From positions 1 to 64,000 of the forward strand of contig CACYME010000006.1 in the NCBI GenBank assembly GCA_902775475.1: a stretch of 64,000 nt of DNA. Reading direction: 5' to 3'. The first letter of the stretch is position 1, and each line of letters starts with the position of its first letter. Below, piece after piece: positions 32,788-42,505 of the stretch. Source of the DNA: an uncultured Prevotellaceae bacterium (lineage in GTDB: Bacteria; Bacteroidota; Bacteroidia; Bacteroidales; Bacteroidaceae). A model generated the notes under the pieces. The model worked only from the letters and a program-made list of their open reading frames with translations. It was not told the origin of the DNA and ran no database searches. The translations under genes and the position numbers were made by a program.

Positions 32788-34815
32788 ATGAAACAGCAAG
32801 CAACCTTGGCGCTGTGGCTCGTCGCAACGATGGCCGGCGCACAGACAGATTCTCTTCGCCTCGACAGCCTCATGCACACGCTGCCAGAGGTCATGGTCAG
32901 GGGCGAGCGCCCCTTGGTGCATGCCGAGCAGGGACGCCTCGTCTTCGACCTGCCCCACCTCATCCGTGACAAGGGCATCGCCACGGCCTACGACGCGCTG
33001 AAGGAGCTGCCCGGCGTGACCGAGCAAGACCAGCAGTTGTTGCTGACGGGGCGCCCCGTCACCCTCATCATCGACGGGAAAGCCTCGACGCTCTCGGCCA
33101 GTCAGGTGGCCCAACTGCTGAAGACGCTGCCTGCCAGCCGCATCAGCAATGCCGAGGTGATGTATGCCGCACCGGCCCGCTATCGGGTGCACGGCCAGGT
33201 CATCAACCTGAACCTGCGCCACGACGAGGCCCACCACGTGCGGCAGGGGCAGGCCCGTCTGGGCTACGAGCAGCAGCACGACGCCCTCTTCACCGAGGCC
33301 GCCAGCTTCTTCATGCAAGAGGGCCGCTGGACAGCCGACGCGATGTACAGTCACAGTCATGGCCGCACATTCCATGAAGGCGATACCCGCTCGCTGCACT
33401 CACAGGCTATGGGCCAGCTCTACGACATCCGCTCGCGCAGCCTGGTGCCGGGACGGAAGCACAGCCACGACTATCGGCTGGAGCTGGCCTGCGGCAAGGT
33501 GTTCAGCCTGGCCTACACGGGCAATTATCAGACAGCCCACAACACCAGCACCGCCGACGGCAGCATCGCCACCATCGCCCGAGGGCACAACCGCCACACG
33601 CTGCACAATCTGCGGGCCGACCTCAGCCTGCCCTTCGGCCTGCGTGCCGGTGCCGACTTCACCCATTACGATGCCCCCTTGACGGGTGTGCTCAGCGGCC
33701 ATTTGCCCACGGGAAAGCTCGACTACGTGATGGAGAGCCGCCAGCGCATCAGCACCTGGAAATGGTTTGCCGACATGGAGCATCGCCTGCCCCACGACTG
33801 GCAGCTGAACTACGGCACCTCCTACACCACGACGAGCGACCGCAGCCACCAGCACTACAACATCGACGGAATGAACTCCTCGGCCCGGCTCCGCGAGCGC
33901 ATGGCCAATCTCTATGTGGGAGGCAGCAGAAGCTGGGGTAAACATCTCTCTCTCGACCTCTCTTTTGCTGCCGAACACTTTTCCAACGCCGCCTACCGCG
34001 AGTGGGCGCCGTTCCCCCAGCTGACGCTGGCCTACACCCCTGCCGAGGGCCATCTGCTTCAGCTGGCCCTGACGGGCAGTCGCTCCTATCCGGAATACTG
34101 GGCCGTGACCAGTGCCAAGGGCTATACCGACGGCGGCTATGGCGAGGTAACGGGCAATCCCGGCCTGCGGCCTGCCAAGGACCGCCAGCTGCAGCTGGTG
34201 TGGCTCTTGCATGGCAAATATCAGATGGCCGTCTGGTTCCAGCATACCGACGACTATTTCGTGCAGACCTGCTATCAGCGCCAAGACCGGCTGGTGCTCG
34301 ACTATCGCCACCTGAACTTCGACTTCCGCCAGCAGGCAGGCCTCATGGTCTATGCTCCCGTCAGGGTGGGGCAGTGGCTGCAGTCGGCGGCCTCGGCCTA
34401 TCTGCTGTGGAGCCGCGAGAAGGATTCCGACTTCTACGACCTGCCCTTCGACCGCAGCATCGTCAGCGTGATGGCCAACGTGCGCACCACGCTCAGGCTC
34501 TCCCCGGTGTTCAGCATGAACGTCAATGCCTTTGCCCGCAGCAAGGCCTATCAGGGACTCTTCGACCTGCCGGCCTCGGGCAACCTGACCGTGGAACTGG
34601 TGGCCAGGGCGCTGGGAGAGCGCCTTACGGTGAAGGCCTACGGTACCAACCTGCTGCGCACCAATGCCATCCACCCCGAGATGAACTACCGCTCGCAGCA
34701 CTACCGCATGGGCTACGCCGACTATCGTGAGCTGGGGCTCACCGCCACCTACAGCTTCGGCGGCTATCAGGAGCGCCAGCATCGACGGGTGGACACCTCG
34801 CGTCTGCGCCAGTAG
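32788..34815 (+). CDS. TonB-receptor-like outer-membrane beta-barrel protein
   Basis: Encodes 675 residues with a short signal peptide (MKQQATLALWLVATMAGAQ). A plug-like domain follows (LPEVMVRGERPLV, AYDALKELPGVTEQ, VTLIIDGKASTLSASQVAQL, then ISNAEVMYAAPARYRVHG). The rest is a barrel of the OMP_b-brl_3 type with many aromatic-ended strands. It lacks the N-terminal carboxypeptidase-like domain seen in the receptor at 1491. It is probably in the outer membrane; its cargo is unknown. It is divergent from the RprXY-like pair, 124 bases apart, which suggests but does not prove regulation by it. Confidence 0.8.
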   Translation: MKQQATLALWLVATMAGAQTDSLRLDSLMHTLPEVMVRGERPLVHAEQGRLVFDLPHLIRDKGIATAYDALKELPGVTEQDQQLLLTGRPVTLIIDGKASTLSASQVAQLLKTLPASRISNAEVMYAAPARYRVHGQVINLNLRHDEAHHVRQGQARLGYEQQHDALFTEAASFFMQEGRWTADAMYSHSHGRTFHEGDTRSLHSQAMGQLYDIRSRSLVPGRKHSHDYRLELACGKVFSLAYTGNYQTAHNTSTADGSIATIARGHNRHTLHNLRADLSLPFGLRAGADFTHYDAPLTGVLSGHLPTGKLDYVMESRQRISTWKWFADMEHRLPHDWQLNYGTSYTTTSDRSHQHYNIDGMNSSARLRERMANLYVGGSRSWGKHLSLDLSFAAEHFSNAAYREWAPFPQLTLAYTPAEGHLLQLALTGSRSYPEYWAVTSAKGYTDGGYGEVTGNPGLRPAKDRQLQLVWLLHGKYQMAVWFQHTDDYFVQTCYQRQDRLVLDYRHLNFDFRQQAGLMVYAPVRVGQWLQSAASAYLLWSREKDSDFYDLPFDRSIVSVMANVRTTLRLSPVFSMNVNAFARSKAYQGLFDLPASGNLTVELVARALGERLTVKAYGTNLLRTNAIHPEMNYRSQHYRMGYADYRELGLTATYSFGGYQERQHRRVDTSRLRQ

Positions 34816-34862
34816 CCGATAAGCAGGAGACCGTCTGGGAGAGGGCTGCCGTCAGTTCTCAG

Positions 34863-35037
34863 CAGGGAAGGCAGCGGCCGCTGCCAATGATTTTCCCGCC
34901 CGCTGCCATTATTGGCAGCGGCCGCTGCCAATATCGTCGGCGTCCGCTGCCAACCGAAATCCCGCTCCGGTGTGGCCTGGGCCCCATTTGTCGCCGCCTT
35001 TTTCCTCGCATCCCTGCTGTTGTGGCGAAGCGAGAGG
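34863..35037 (+). repeat. interspersed palindromic repeat family A, copy 2
   Basis: Same unit as 101-289 and 47109-47297, about 14 bp shorter because of a small deletion near 34958. It starts CAGGGAAGGCAGCGG, contains GGCAGCGGCCGCTGCC twice, and ends GCGAGAGG. It is in the same orientation as copy 3, and together these two flank the pectin operon. It is followed directly by a partial family B unit. Confidence 0.85.
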
Positions 35038-35054
35038 TCTTTCGGGTTGCTTGG

Positions 35055-35175
35055 CTTTCCTTTGAAAATTTGATGTGCTTAAAAATGCGAGGAAGAGGGG
35101 CTCTGGCTTCGCCGAAGTTTCTTTCGTTCGGAAAAGCAAATGAAAAAAACGCGATTTTTCTTTGCTTTTCGCTCA
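35055..35175 (-). repeat. partial copy of repeat family B
   Basis: TTTGAAAATTTGATGTGCTT followed by AAAAATGCGAGG matches the 23238-23275 part of family B. The remainder is diverged A/T-rich sequence up to the promoter of the pectin operon. It is joined end to end with family A copy 2. Confidence 0.55.
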
Positions 35176-35191
35176 CTTATTCGTAACTTTG
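35161..35191 (+). promoter_or_regulatory. promoter of the pectin operon
   Basis: TTTG at 35161-35164 and TAACTTTG at 35184-35191, 19-base gap, 28 bases before the ATG at 35220. Confidence 0.75.
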
Positions 35192-35219
35192 CAGCCAACA
35201 AACTAAAACAAATCAACCC

Positions 35220-38200
35220 ATGAAGCGATTCCTACATCTATTGCTGCTGGCGGTCCTCGTGTCCGCAGCATCCAGTGCTGCCGTCTGGGACGAGCAGACC
35301 TATCGGCAAATTGAACAGAGCATCAAGGCTCCGCAGATTGCCGACCGTGAGTTCCTGATTACCAAGTTCGGGGCAAAATCCACCGCAGAGCCCGCCGGAC
35401 AGGCGGCCGACGCTGCTGCCCGCAACCAGAAGGCCATTCAGAAGGCCATCGACAAGTGTTCGAAGAAGGGTGGGGGACGCGTGGTGGTGCCCGCAGGGCA
35501 GACGTTCCTCACGGGGGCCATCCAGCTGAAGAGCGGCGTCAGCCTTGAGGTGCAGGAGGGGGCCGTGCTGCGCTTCGCCTTCCAGCCCGAACTCTACCCC
35601 ATCGTGGAAACGTCGTGGGAAGGTCTCGACTGCTACAACCTGTCGCCCTGCGTCTATGCCTATCAGGCCACTGACATTGCCCTGACGGGCAAGGGCACCA
35701 TCGACGGCGGCGGCTCGCGCGAGACGTGGTGGCCCTGGTGCGGCTCACCCCGTTACGGCTGGGAGGAGGGCACCGTCAGCCAGAAGATAGAGGCCCGTCC
35801 GCGCCTGCTGAAGAACGGCGAGGACGGCGTGCCCATGCGCGACGAGCAGGGACGGCCCACGAAGGAGCGCACCTTCGGACCGCAGGACGGTCTGCGCCCC
35901 CAGCTGGTGTGCTTCAACCAGTGCCAGCGCGTGCTCATCGAGGACGTCACGCTGCTCGACTCCCCCTTCTGGGTCATCCATCCCCTGAAGTCGCAGGACG
36001 TCACCGTGCGCCGTGTGCGCATCAACAACGACGGCCCCAACGGCGACGGATGCGACCCCGAGTCGTGCGACCGCGTGCTCATCGAGAACTGCTACTTCAA
36101 TACCGGCGACGACTGCATCGCCATCAAGAGCGGGCGCAACCGCGACGGCCGCGAGCGCGCCATGCCCTCGCAGAACATCATCATCCGCAACTGCGAGATG
36201 AAGAACGGCCACGGCGGCGTGGTCATAGGCTCGGAAATCAGCGGAGGTGCCAGGAACATCTTCGCCCACGACTGCACGATGGACTCGCCCAACCTGGACC
36301 GCGTGCTCCGCATAAAGACCAACTCATGCCGGGGCGGCATCATCGAGCGCATCTTCGTGAAGGACATCAAGGTGGGCCAGTGCGGTGAGAGCGTGCTGAA
36401 AATCAACCTCGACTACGAGCACAACGAGATTTGCTGCCGTGGCAACTACCCCACGGTGCGCAACGTGCTGATGGAAAACGTCACCTGCGAGAAATCGAAG
36501 TACGGTGTGCAGATCATCGGCCTCGACGAGGACACCTACGTCAGCGACATCGACGTGCGCAACTGCCGCTTCAACGGCGTGCAGCAGGGCAACACCATCA
36601 CGGGCAAGACCAGCGGCGTGCGCTTCGACCGCCTGTTCATCAACGGCTCGCTGACGCTGCAGGAGAAGCCCTACAAGCACTACTCGGAGTGGATGACGCG
36701 CTCGGAGATGAAGCGTGTGCCGCAGTCGTACATGCTCGACTTCTCGTCGAAGCCCAAGTGGAGCTACGTCATGGGCATCGAGCTGGAAGGCATGCTCGAC
36801 ACCTATCTGCGCTATGGCGGCGAGGACATCCGGCGCTATTGCCAGATGTACACCGACACGATGATCAACGACAAGGGCGAGATTCGCGGCTACAACATCC
36901 TCGACTATAACCTCGACAACATCCGCACCGGCCACTTCGTCACCCGCATGTACCAGCAGTGGCCCGAGCCGAAGAACCTTGTGGCCATGCAGACCATGAT
37001 GAAGCAGCTGCAGGACCAGCCGCGCACCAAGGCCGACAAGGTCTACTGGCACAAGGCCATCTATGCCTATCAGGTGTGGCTCGACGGCATCTTCATGGGC
37101 TTGCCCTATCGCTGCCTGACGGCTCCCATCATGGAGAAGAATGCTAAAGGCAACCGTAAATCTCAAACCTCAAACCTCAAATCTCAAACCATCTACGACG
37201 ATGCCGTGGACCAGCTGCTGATTACCTACCAGCGCACGCTCGACCCCAAGACGGGCCTGAACCGCCATGCCTACGACGAGACGCGCAAGGCCTTCTGGGC
37301 CGACCCGCAGACAGGACTGAGCCAGCACTGCTGGGGACGAGCCCAGGGATGGTACACCATGGCCCTCATCGAGGTGCTCGACGCCCTGCCCGAGGACTAT
37401 GCACGCCGCAGCGAGGTCATCGGCCTGTTGCAGAAGGACTTCGACGCCATCCTGAAGTGGCAGGACAAGCAGTCGGGTGTTTGGTATCAGGTGATGGACT
37501 CGCCGGGACGTGAGGGTAACTATCTGGAGAGCACCTGCTCTGCCATGTTCACCTACGCCCTGCTGAAGGCCTACCGCAAGGGCTACGTGGGCACGAAATA
37601 CCGCGATGCGGGCATCCGGGCCTATAAGGGCATCATCAATCATTTCATACGTGTGAATGAGGACAAGACCATCTCGCTGACCAACTGTTGCGCCGTGGCC
37701 GGACTCGGCCCTGCCGCCACCGACGAGGTCGTAGCCGCCATGAAGCAGGTGAATCCCAAGGGCAGCGTGAAGGAGAACCGTCGGCGCGACGGGGGCTATG
37801 CCTACTATCTGTCGGAGCCTATACGCGACAACGACGCCAAGGGCATTGGCCCGTTCATCTGGGCTTCGCTCGAAATGGAGATGATGGGCTATGACTCCGA
37901 GAACATCGAGCGGCCCATTAACCGGCAGTCGGTCGTCTCGCGCAACAATCCCGTCATCACCAGCGCCGACCCTCTGGCTTCGCTCACCGTGGGCAACGGA
38001 CACTTTGCAACGACGGTCGACGTCACGGGAATGCAGTCGTTCCCTTTTGATTACGAGGCAGGTGTGCCTCTGACAGCCATGTCCGACTGGGGATGGCATA
38101 AGTTCGAAAACACCAACGGCCTGACACCCGCCGAAAGTGAGAAGACTTTCGACCTGGGCCACGGCCATCCTGAGGTCTACGCCGTGGAGTATAAAAAAGG

Positions 38201-40127
38201 TGGACGCGAACAGGAGGCAACCACCTACTTCCGCGTCAACCCTCATCGCCTGAACCTCGGGGCCATTGGGCTGGAGCTGTCACCATCTGCCTCAGATGGT
38301 TCCGCCATCCGTCTAACCGACCTCAGCGGCATCCGCCAAGAGCTGAAGCTCTACGACGGCATCATCGAGTCGCACTTCGCGGTCGACGCTTACCCCGTCG
38401 GCGTTACGACAGCCGCCCTTCAAGACAAAGATGCCGTCGTCTATCGCATCAAGACACCATTGCTGAAGGATGGGCGTTGTCACGTGGCCATCCGCTTCCC
38501 TTATCCCACTGGCAAGCATGCCGACGATGCCGCCGACTGGACGAAGCCTGAGAGTCACTCCTCGCGCATCCTGATGAATGCTCACACGCATGTCGCCGAC
38601 ACCATCATCAACCGCCATTCCGCCATCATCGAGCATGTTATCGACGGCACACGCTATTATCTCCAGCTGCGGTGGGAAGGTGATGCCGTGCTGGAAGAAA
38701 CCGCACGCCATGCCTTCAAACTCACCCCTGCCCATCAGGCCGACGTGTTTTCATTCGAGGCCATGTATAGCCCCACTCTTGAGGCGTTGGCTACCGATGG
38801 ATTCTTCTATGAGCAGAGCCTAAAGGCCGTCATCAAGGCATGGAACCGCTGGTGGCAGCAGGGTGGCATCGTCGATTTCTCTGACTGCACCGACCCGCGC
38901 GCCAAGGAACTGGAGCGCCGCGTGGTGCTCTCGCAGTACCTTACCCAAGTGAACTGTGCCAACAACATGCCCCCGCAGGAAACGGGCCTGACCTACAATT
39001 CGTGGTTTGGACGTCCGCATCTGGAGATGACTTGGTGGCACATGGTCGATTTTGCGTTGTGGAACCGGCCCCAGACCGTTGCCACGGTACTCGACTGGTA
39101 CAATAAGGTCGCTTATCCCGTGGCCAGGCAGATTGCACAGCGTCAGGGTTTCAAGGGCATCCGCTGGATGAAGATGACCGACCCATGGGCCGGCGAGGCT
39201 CCCTCGAACACTGGCTCGTTCCTCATCTGGCAGCAGCCACATTATATATATATGGCTGAAGAAATGTACCGTGCCAACCCCTCCAAGGAAACGCTCGCCA
39301 AATATGCCCGGCAGGTGGAGGAGACAGCTGAGTTCATGGCCGACTTCGTCACCCCTCTTTCTGTGGGTCGTGGAAAGGCCAGGACCCAGCAATACCACCT
39401 CATCGGCGCCACCGCCATGCAGGAGTCGATGTCGAAGGACTTCAGTTTTGACCATCCCTTCGAGCTGGCCTACTGGAGCTACGGCCTGCGCGTGGCCAAC
39501 GACTGGCGCGAGCGCCAGGGCCTGCCCCGCCATGCCGACTGGGATGCCATCAGCAAGAGCATGGCTCCGCTGCCGCAGAATGCTGAGGGCATCTATACCG
39601 CCGGAAGGCCCAAGGGCAAGACCGACAACCTGAAGAGTTTCGACCCCTTCGATGCCGTTGGTGCCAATGCCAAGCCCGTCATGGCCACCGAGACCTTCGC
39701 TGAGAAGTGCCGCAACGACCATCCCGCCGTTCTCGGACCCTTCGGCCTGCTCCCCTCTCGTCAAGTATGTTGCGATGCCATCGCAACAACCAAGACCCTC
39801 GACTGGGTGATGCAGAACTGGAACTGGGCTACCACTTGGGGCTGGGACTACGGCATGGTGGCCATGGCTGCAGCCCGTCTGGGCCAGCCCGAGACAGCCC
39901 TGAAGGCTTTGCTCATCGACACGCAGAAGAACACCTACCTGCCGAATGGCCACAACTTCCAGACAGCTGACCGCCTGCGCATCTACCTGCCCGGCAACGG
40001 AGCGCTGCTCACCGCCGTGGCGATGATGTGTGCCGGTTGGGACGGTTGCCTGACTCCCAGCAATCCCGGCTTCCCGCAGGACGGCACATGGAACGTTCGG
40101 TGGGAGGGCCTGCAGCGCATGCAGTGA
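35220..40127 (+). CDS. trimodular pectinase: GH28 + GH105 + six-hairpin glycosidase-like module
   Basis: Encodes 1635 residues with a signal peptide (MKRFLHLLLLAVLVSAASSA). About 35-480 is a GH28 polygalacturonase-type beta-helix: NNDGPNGDG from N269, GDDCIAIKSG from G296, NGHGG at 329-333 and RIK at 364-366 are the four family motifs. About 490-895 is a GH105 unsaturated uronyl hydrolase: WLDGIFMGLPY, HAYDE, SQHCWGRAQGWYTMAL and YLESTCSAMF. About 905-1635 looks like an alpha/alpha six-hairpin glycosidase (GNGHFATTVDVTG, SWFGRPHLEMTWWHMVDFAL, FLIWQQPHYIYMAEEMYR); its specificity is unknown. Such a fusion could hydrolyse pectic chains and remove unsaturated ends left by the lyase encoded next. 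A microrepeat insert lies at 37157-37190. Confidence 0.88.
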   Translation: MKRFLHLLLLAVLVSAASSAAVWDEQTYRQIEQSIKAPQIADREFLITKFGAKSTAEPAGQAADAAARNQKAIQKAIDKCSKKGGGRVVVPAGQTFLTGAIQLKSGVSLEVQEGAVLRFAFQPELYPIVETSWEGLDCYNLSPCVYAYQATDIALTGKGTIDGGGSRETWWPWCGSPRYGWEEGTVSQKIEARPRLLKNGEDGVPMRDEQGRPTKERTFGPQDGLRPQLVCFNQCQRVLIEDVTLLDSPFWVIHPLKSQDVTVRRVRINNDGPNGDGCDPESCDRVLIENCYFNTGDDCIAIKSGRNRDGRERAMPSQNIIIRNCEMKNGHGGVVIGSEISGGARNIFAHDCTMDSPNLDRVLRIKTNSCRGGIIERIFVKDIKVGQCGESVLKINLDYEHNEICCRGNYPTVRNVLMENVTCEKSKYGVQIIGLDEDTYVSDIDVRNCRFNGVQQGNTITGKTSGVRFDRLFINGSLTLQEKPYKHYSEWMTRSEMKRVPQSYMLDFSSKPKWSYVMGIELEGMLDTYLRYGGEDIRRYCQMYTDTMINDKGEIRGYNILDYNLDNIRTGHFVTRMYQQWPEPKNLVAMQTMMKQLQDQPRTKADKVYWHKAIYAYQVWLDGIFMGLPYRCLTAPIMEKNAKGNRKSQTSNLKSQTIYDDAVDQLLITYQRTLDPKTGLNRHAYDETRKAFWADPQTGLSQHCWGRAQGWYTMALIEVLDALPEDYARRSEVIGLLQKDFDAILKWQDKQSGVWYQVMDSPGREGNYLESTCSAMFTYALLKAYRKGYVGTKYRDAGIRAYKGIINHFIRVNEDKTISLTNCCAVAGLGPAATDEVVAAMKQVNPKGSVKENRRRDGGYAYYLSEPIRDNDAKGIGPFIWASLEMEMMGYDSENIERPINRQSVVSRNNPVITSADPLASLTVGNGHFATTVDVTGMQSFPFDYEAGVPLTAMSDWGWHKFENTNGLTPAESEKTFDLGHGHPEVYAVEYKKGGREQEATTYFRVNPHRLNLGAIGLELSPSASDGSAIRLTDLSGIRQELKLYDGIIESHFAVDAYPVGVTTAALQDKDAVVYRIKTPLLKDGRCHVAIRFPYPTGKHADDAADWTKPESHSSRILMNAHTHVADTIINRHSAIIEHVIDGTRYYLQLRWEGDAVLEETARHAFKLTPAHQADVFSFEAMYSPTLEALATDGFFYEQSLKAVIKAWNRWWQQGGIVDFSDCTDPRAKELERRVVLSQYLTQVNCANNMPPQETGLTYNSWFGRPHLEMTWWHMVDFALWNRPQTVATVLDWYNKVAYPVARQIAQRQGFKGIRWMKMTDPWAGEAPSNTGSFLIWQQPHYIYMAEEMYRANPSKETLAKYARQVEETAEFMADFVTPLSVGRGKARTQQYHLIGATAMQESMSKDFSFDHPFELAYWSYGLRVANDWRERQGLPRHADWDAISKSMAPLPQNAEGIYTAGRPKGKTDNLKSFDPFDAVGANAKPVMATETFAEKCRNDHPAVLGPFGLLPSRQVCCDAIATTKTLDWVMQNWNWATTWGWDYGMVAMAAARLGQPETALKALLIDTQKNTYLPNGHNFQTADRLRIYLPGNGALLTAVAMMCAGWDGCLTPSNPGFPQDGTWNVRWEGLQRMQ
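37157..37190 (+). repeat. in-frame TCTCAAACC microrepeat in the GH105 module
   Basis: Four near-identical words (TCTCAAACC, TCAAACC, TCAAATC, TCAAACC) encode KSQTSNLKSQT between LTAPIMEKN and IYDDAVDQLL. Similar in kind to family C. Confidence 0.65.
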
Positions 40128-40171
40128 TGGGAATTTATACTTTAGACATTTATAATTAGACTTTAGACAAC

Positions 40172-42496
40172 ATGAAGCGCTTACTGTTAGGTTTTTTATT
40201 TATTTTTTGTTATTTATTCGTTAGCCCCGTAGGGGCGCAAATCCCCGCCTTTCCTGGTGCTGAGGGCCACGGCCGCTTCACTACCGGTGGACGTGGCGGC
40301 AAGGTGGTCCACGTCACCAATCTCAACGACTCGGGCACTGGCTCCTTCCGCCAGGCCGTCAGTGGCAGTGACAAGAAGATAGTGGTCTTCGATGTGGGTG
40401 GCGTCATCGCCCTGAAGAGCAATGTCAACATCGGTGCCAACACCACTATCGAGGGACAGACGGCCCCTGCGCCTGGCATCACCCTGCGCTACTACACCGT
40501 TAACCCCAACGGTAACAACATCATCATGCGTTTCATCCGCATTCGCCGTGGTCAGGAGAAGGACGTCAACGACGGTGCTGATGCCTCTACGGCTCGCCAT
40601 TTCACGGGAATGATGCTCGACCACTGTTCTTTCTCGTGGAGCATCGACGAGGTAGCCTCGTTCTACGACAATAACAACTTCACCATGCAGTGGTGCACCA
40701 TTGGCGAGAGCCTGAACAATGCCGGCCACAACAAGGGTGCCCACGGCTACGGTGGTATCTGGGGCGGAAAGCTGGCCTCGTTCCACCATAACCTCATCTG
40801 CCATGTCAACAACCGCTCACCCCGCTTCAATGGTGCCCGCTATGACTGGACGGGCTACACCGCCAATCAGCTTTACAGCCAGTACCGATGGGAGAATGCC
40901 GTGCAGGCCGAGAATGTGGACTTCCGCAACTGCGTCGTCTACAACTGCGGCAATGGCTGCTACGGTGGCCCTGGTGGCGGCAAGGTGAACATGGTGGGCA
41001 ACTACTACAAGTCGGGACCTGCCGCCAGCACCACTAACCTGACCACCGTCACTGTTGGTGCCAATGGCAACTCGGAGGGCTATCCCAAATATTGGGACAT
41101 GACCAGTCGTTACTTCCTCAGCGACAATCTCATCGACGGGAAGGTCGCCGGATGGAGTCAGATGACTTACGACAACGGCACCTACACGCTCAACGGCGAG
41201 CACTACTCGGAAGACCCCAACCACTATAACGGCAGCGAGACGCAATACTACACCTTTGGCGGCACCGACTACGTGAAGATTAAGCTCGATGAGCCAGGCC
41301 CCGCAGGCGAGGTGACCACTCACAGCCCCGCAGTGGCCTTTGCCAACGTGCTGGGCTACGCCGGTGCTTCGCTACACCGCGACGATGTGGACCAGCGCTA
41401 TGCCGACGAGGCCCAGAACGGCACGGCCACGTACAAAGGCTCCGTGACGGGGCGCTCAGGCCGTATAGACAAGGTGAGCGACGTCAATGGCTACACCGAG
41501 GAAAACTTTGGCACGGGCAGTCGTCCGGCCAATTTCGACACCGACAAGGATGGCATGCCCGATGCCTGGGAGACCGCTAACGGACTGAATCCCAACGATG
41601 CCAGCGATGCAAAGCTCTTCACGCTCGACGATGCGAAGTACTACACCAACCTGGAGGTGTACTGCAATTCCCTCGTGCAACAGATTATGCTCAGCGGCAA
41701 TGCGCAGGCCGACGATGAACTGGCCGTGAAGGACTACTACCCTGCCTACCGCACCGAGGAGGGAACGCTGGTAGAGGCGGTCAATCCCGATGTGGTAGAG
41801 CGGGAGGACCCTAATCCTGGTGGTGATGAGGAGGTGCTGACCACGGGCACCCTGATCTGGAAGCTCGATGCCACCGATGCCCTGCAAGGCGAGGTGAGCA
41901 GCTCGTTGCTTCCCTACATCACTGCCAGCGACATCACCGTGGGTTCCAATCTGACGATAGACAAGGCACGCCGCGGTCTGATGGTCGACTTCAAGGCCGT
42001 AGCCAAGGAAAATGCCGTAGGCCTCACCAATGCACTCACCTTCAGTGCCACTACGACCAGCGGCTACAAGTTCAAGCCTACGAAAGTGGCCTTTTTCACA
42101 GAGCGTGCTGGCACCGACTCGGGTGTCATCGATGCCTTCTGGCTCGGCGAGACGACCACCAGCGTCACCTCGTCGCTCGCTCCGGCACGCAATGACTACA
42201 CCCAGTTTGCACAAGAGCTGGAGGACGTACAGCCCCACGAGGGTCTCAGCTCGCTCGTCATCAACATCTACACCCTGAATGCCGGGAAGGCCATCGCCGT
42301 GGGTAATGTCGAGGTTACGGGCAGCATCGTTTCCGCCTCGGCAGGCATCCATACCATGGCGTCAGGGAAGTCCGTTCCCAACGTTGCCTACTATAACCTG
42401 CAAGGGCAGCGCCTGGAGCGCCCGAAGGGCATCTGCATAGAGGCCGTTACAGCCCCTGATGGCACCATTCACACGCGAACTTTATTCATTAAATAA
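40172..42496 (+). CDS. secreted pectate lyase, PL1-like
   Basis: Encodes 774 residues with a signal peptide (MKRLLLGFLFIFCYLFVSPV, cleavage near GAQ). Residues about 25-330 form a parallel beta-helix of the polysaccharide lyase family 1 type: FPGAEGHGRFTTGGRGGKVV, IVVFDVGGVIALKSN, TIEGQTAPAPG, FSWSIDEVASFY and HHNLICHVNNRSPRFNG. Known members cleave polygalacturonate by beta-elimination, using Ca2+. A spacer with FDTDKDGMPDAWETANGLNP (a calcium-binding thrombospondin-3-like repeat) follows, then about 190 residues of unknown beta domain and a YYNLQGQRLERPKG-type tail. It is the second gene of the pectin operon, 44 bases after the first and 9 before the third. Confidence 0.9.
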   Translation: MKRLLLGFLFIFCYLFVSPVGAQIPAFPGAEGHGRFTTGGRGGKVVHVTNLNDSGTGSFRQAVSGSDKKIVVFDVGGVIALKSNVNIGANTTIEGQTAPAPGITLRYYTVNPNGNNIIMRFIRIRRGQEKDVNDGADASTARHFTGMMLDHCSFSWSIDEVASFYDNNNFTMQWCTIGESLNNAGHNKGAHGYGGIWGGKLASFHHNLICHVNNRSPRFNGARYDWTGYTANQLYSQYRWENAVQAENVDFRNCVVYNCGNGCYGGPGGGKVNMVGNYYKSGPAASTTNLTTVTVGANGNSEGYPKYWDMTSRYFLSDNLIDGKVAGWSQMTYDNGTYTLNGEHYSEDPNHYNGSETQYYTFGGTDYVKIKLDEPGPAGEVTTHSPAVAFANVLGYAGASLHRDDVDQRYADEAQNGTATYKGSVTGRSGRIDKVSDVNGYTEENFGTGSRPANFDTDKDGMPDAWETANGLNPNDASDAKLFTLDDAKYYTNLEVYCNSLVQQIMLSGNAQADDELAVKDYYPAYRTEEGTLVEAVNPDVVEREDPNPGGDEEVLTTGTLIWKLDATDALQGEVSSSLLPYITASDITVGSNLTIDKARRGLMVDFKAVAKENAVGLTNALTFSATTTSGYKFKPTKVAFFTERAGTDSGVIDAFWLGETTTSVTSSLAPARNDYTQFAQELEDVQPHEGLSSLVINIYTLNAGKAIAVGNVEVTGSIVSASAGIHTMASGKSVPNVAYYNLQGQRLERPKGICIEAVTAPDGTIHTRTLFIK

Positions 42497-42505
42497 CTAA
42501 CATCT

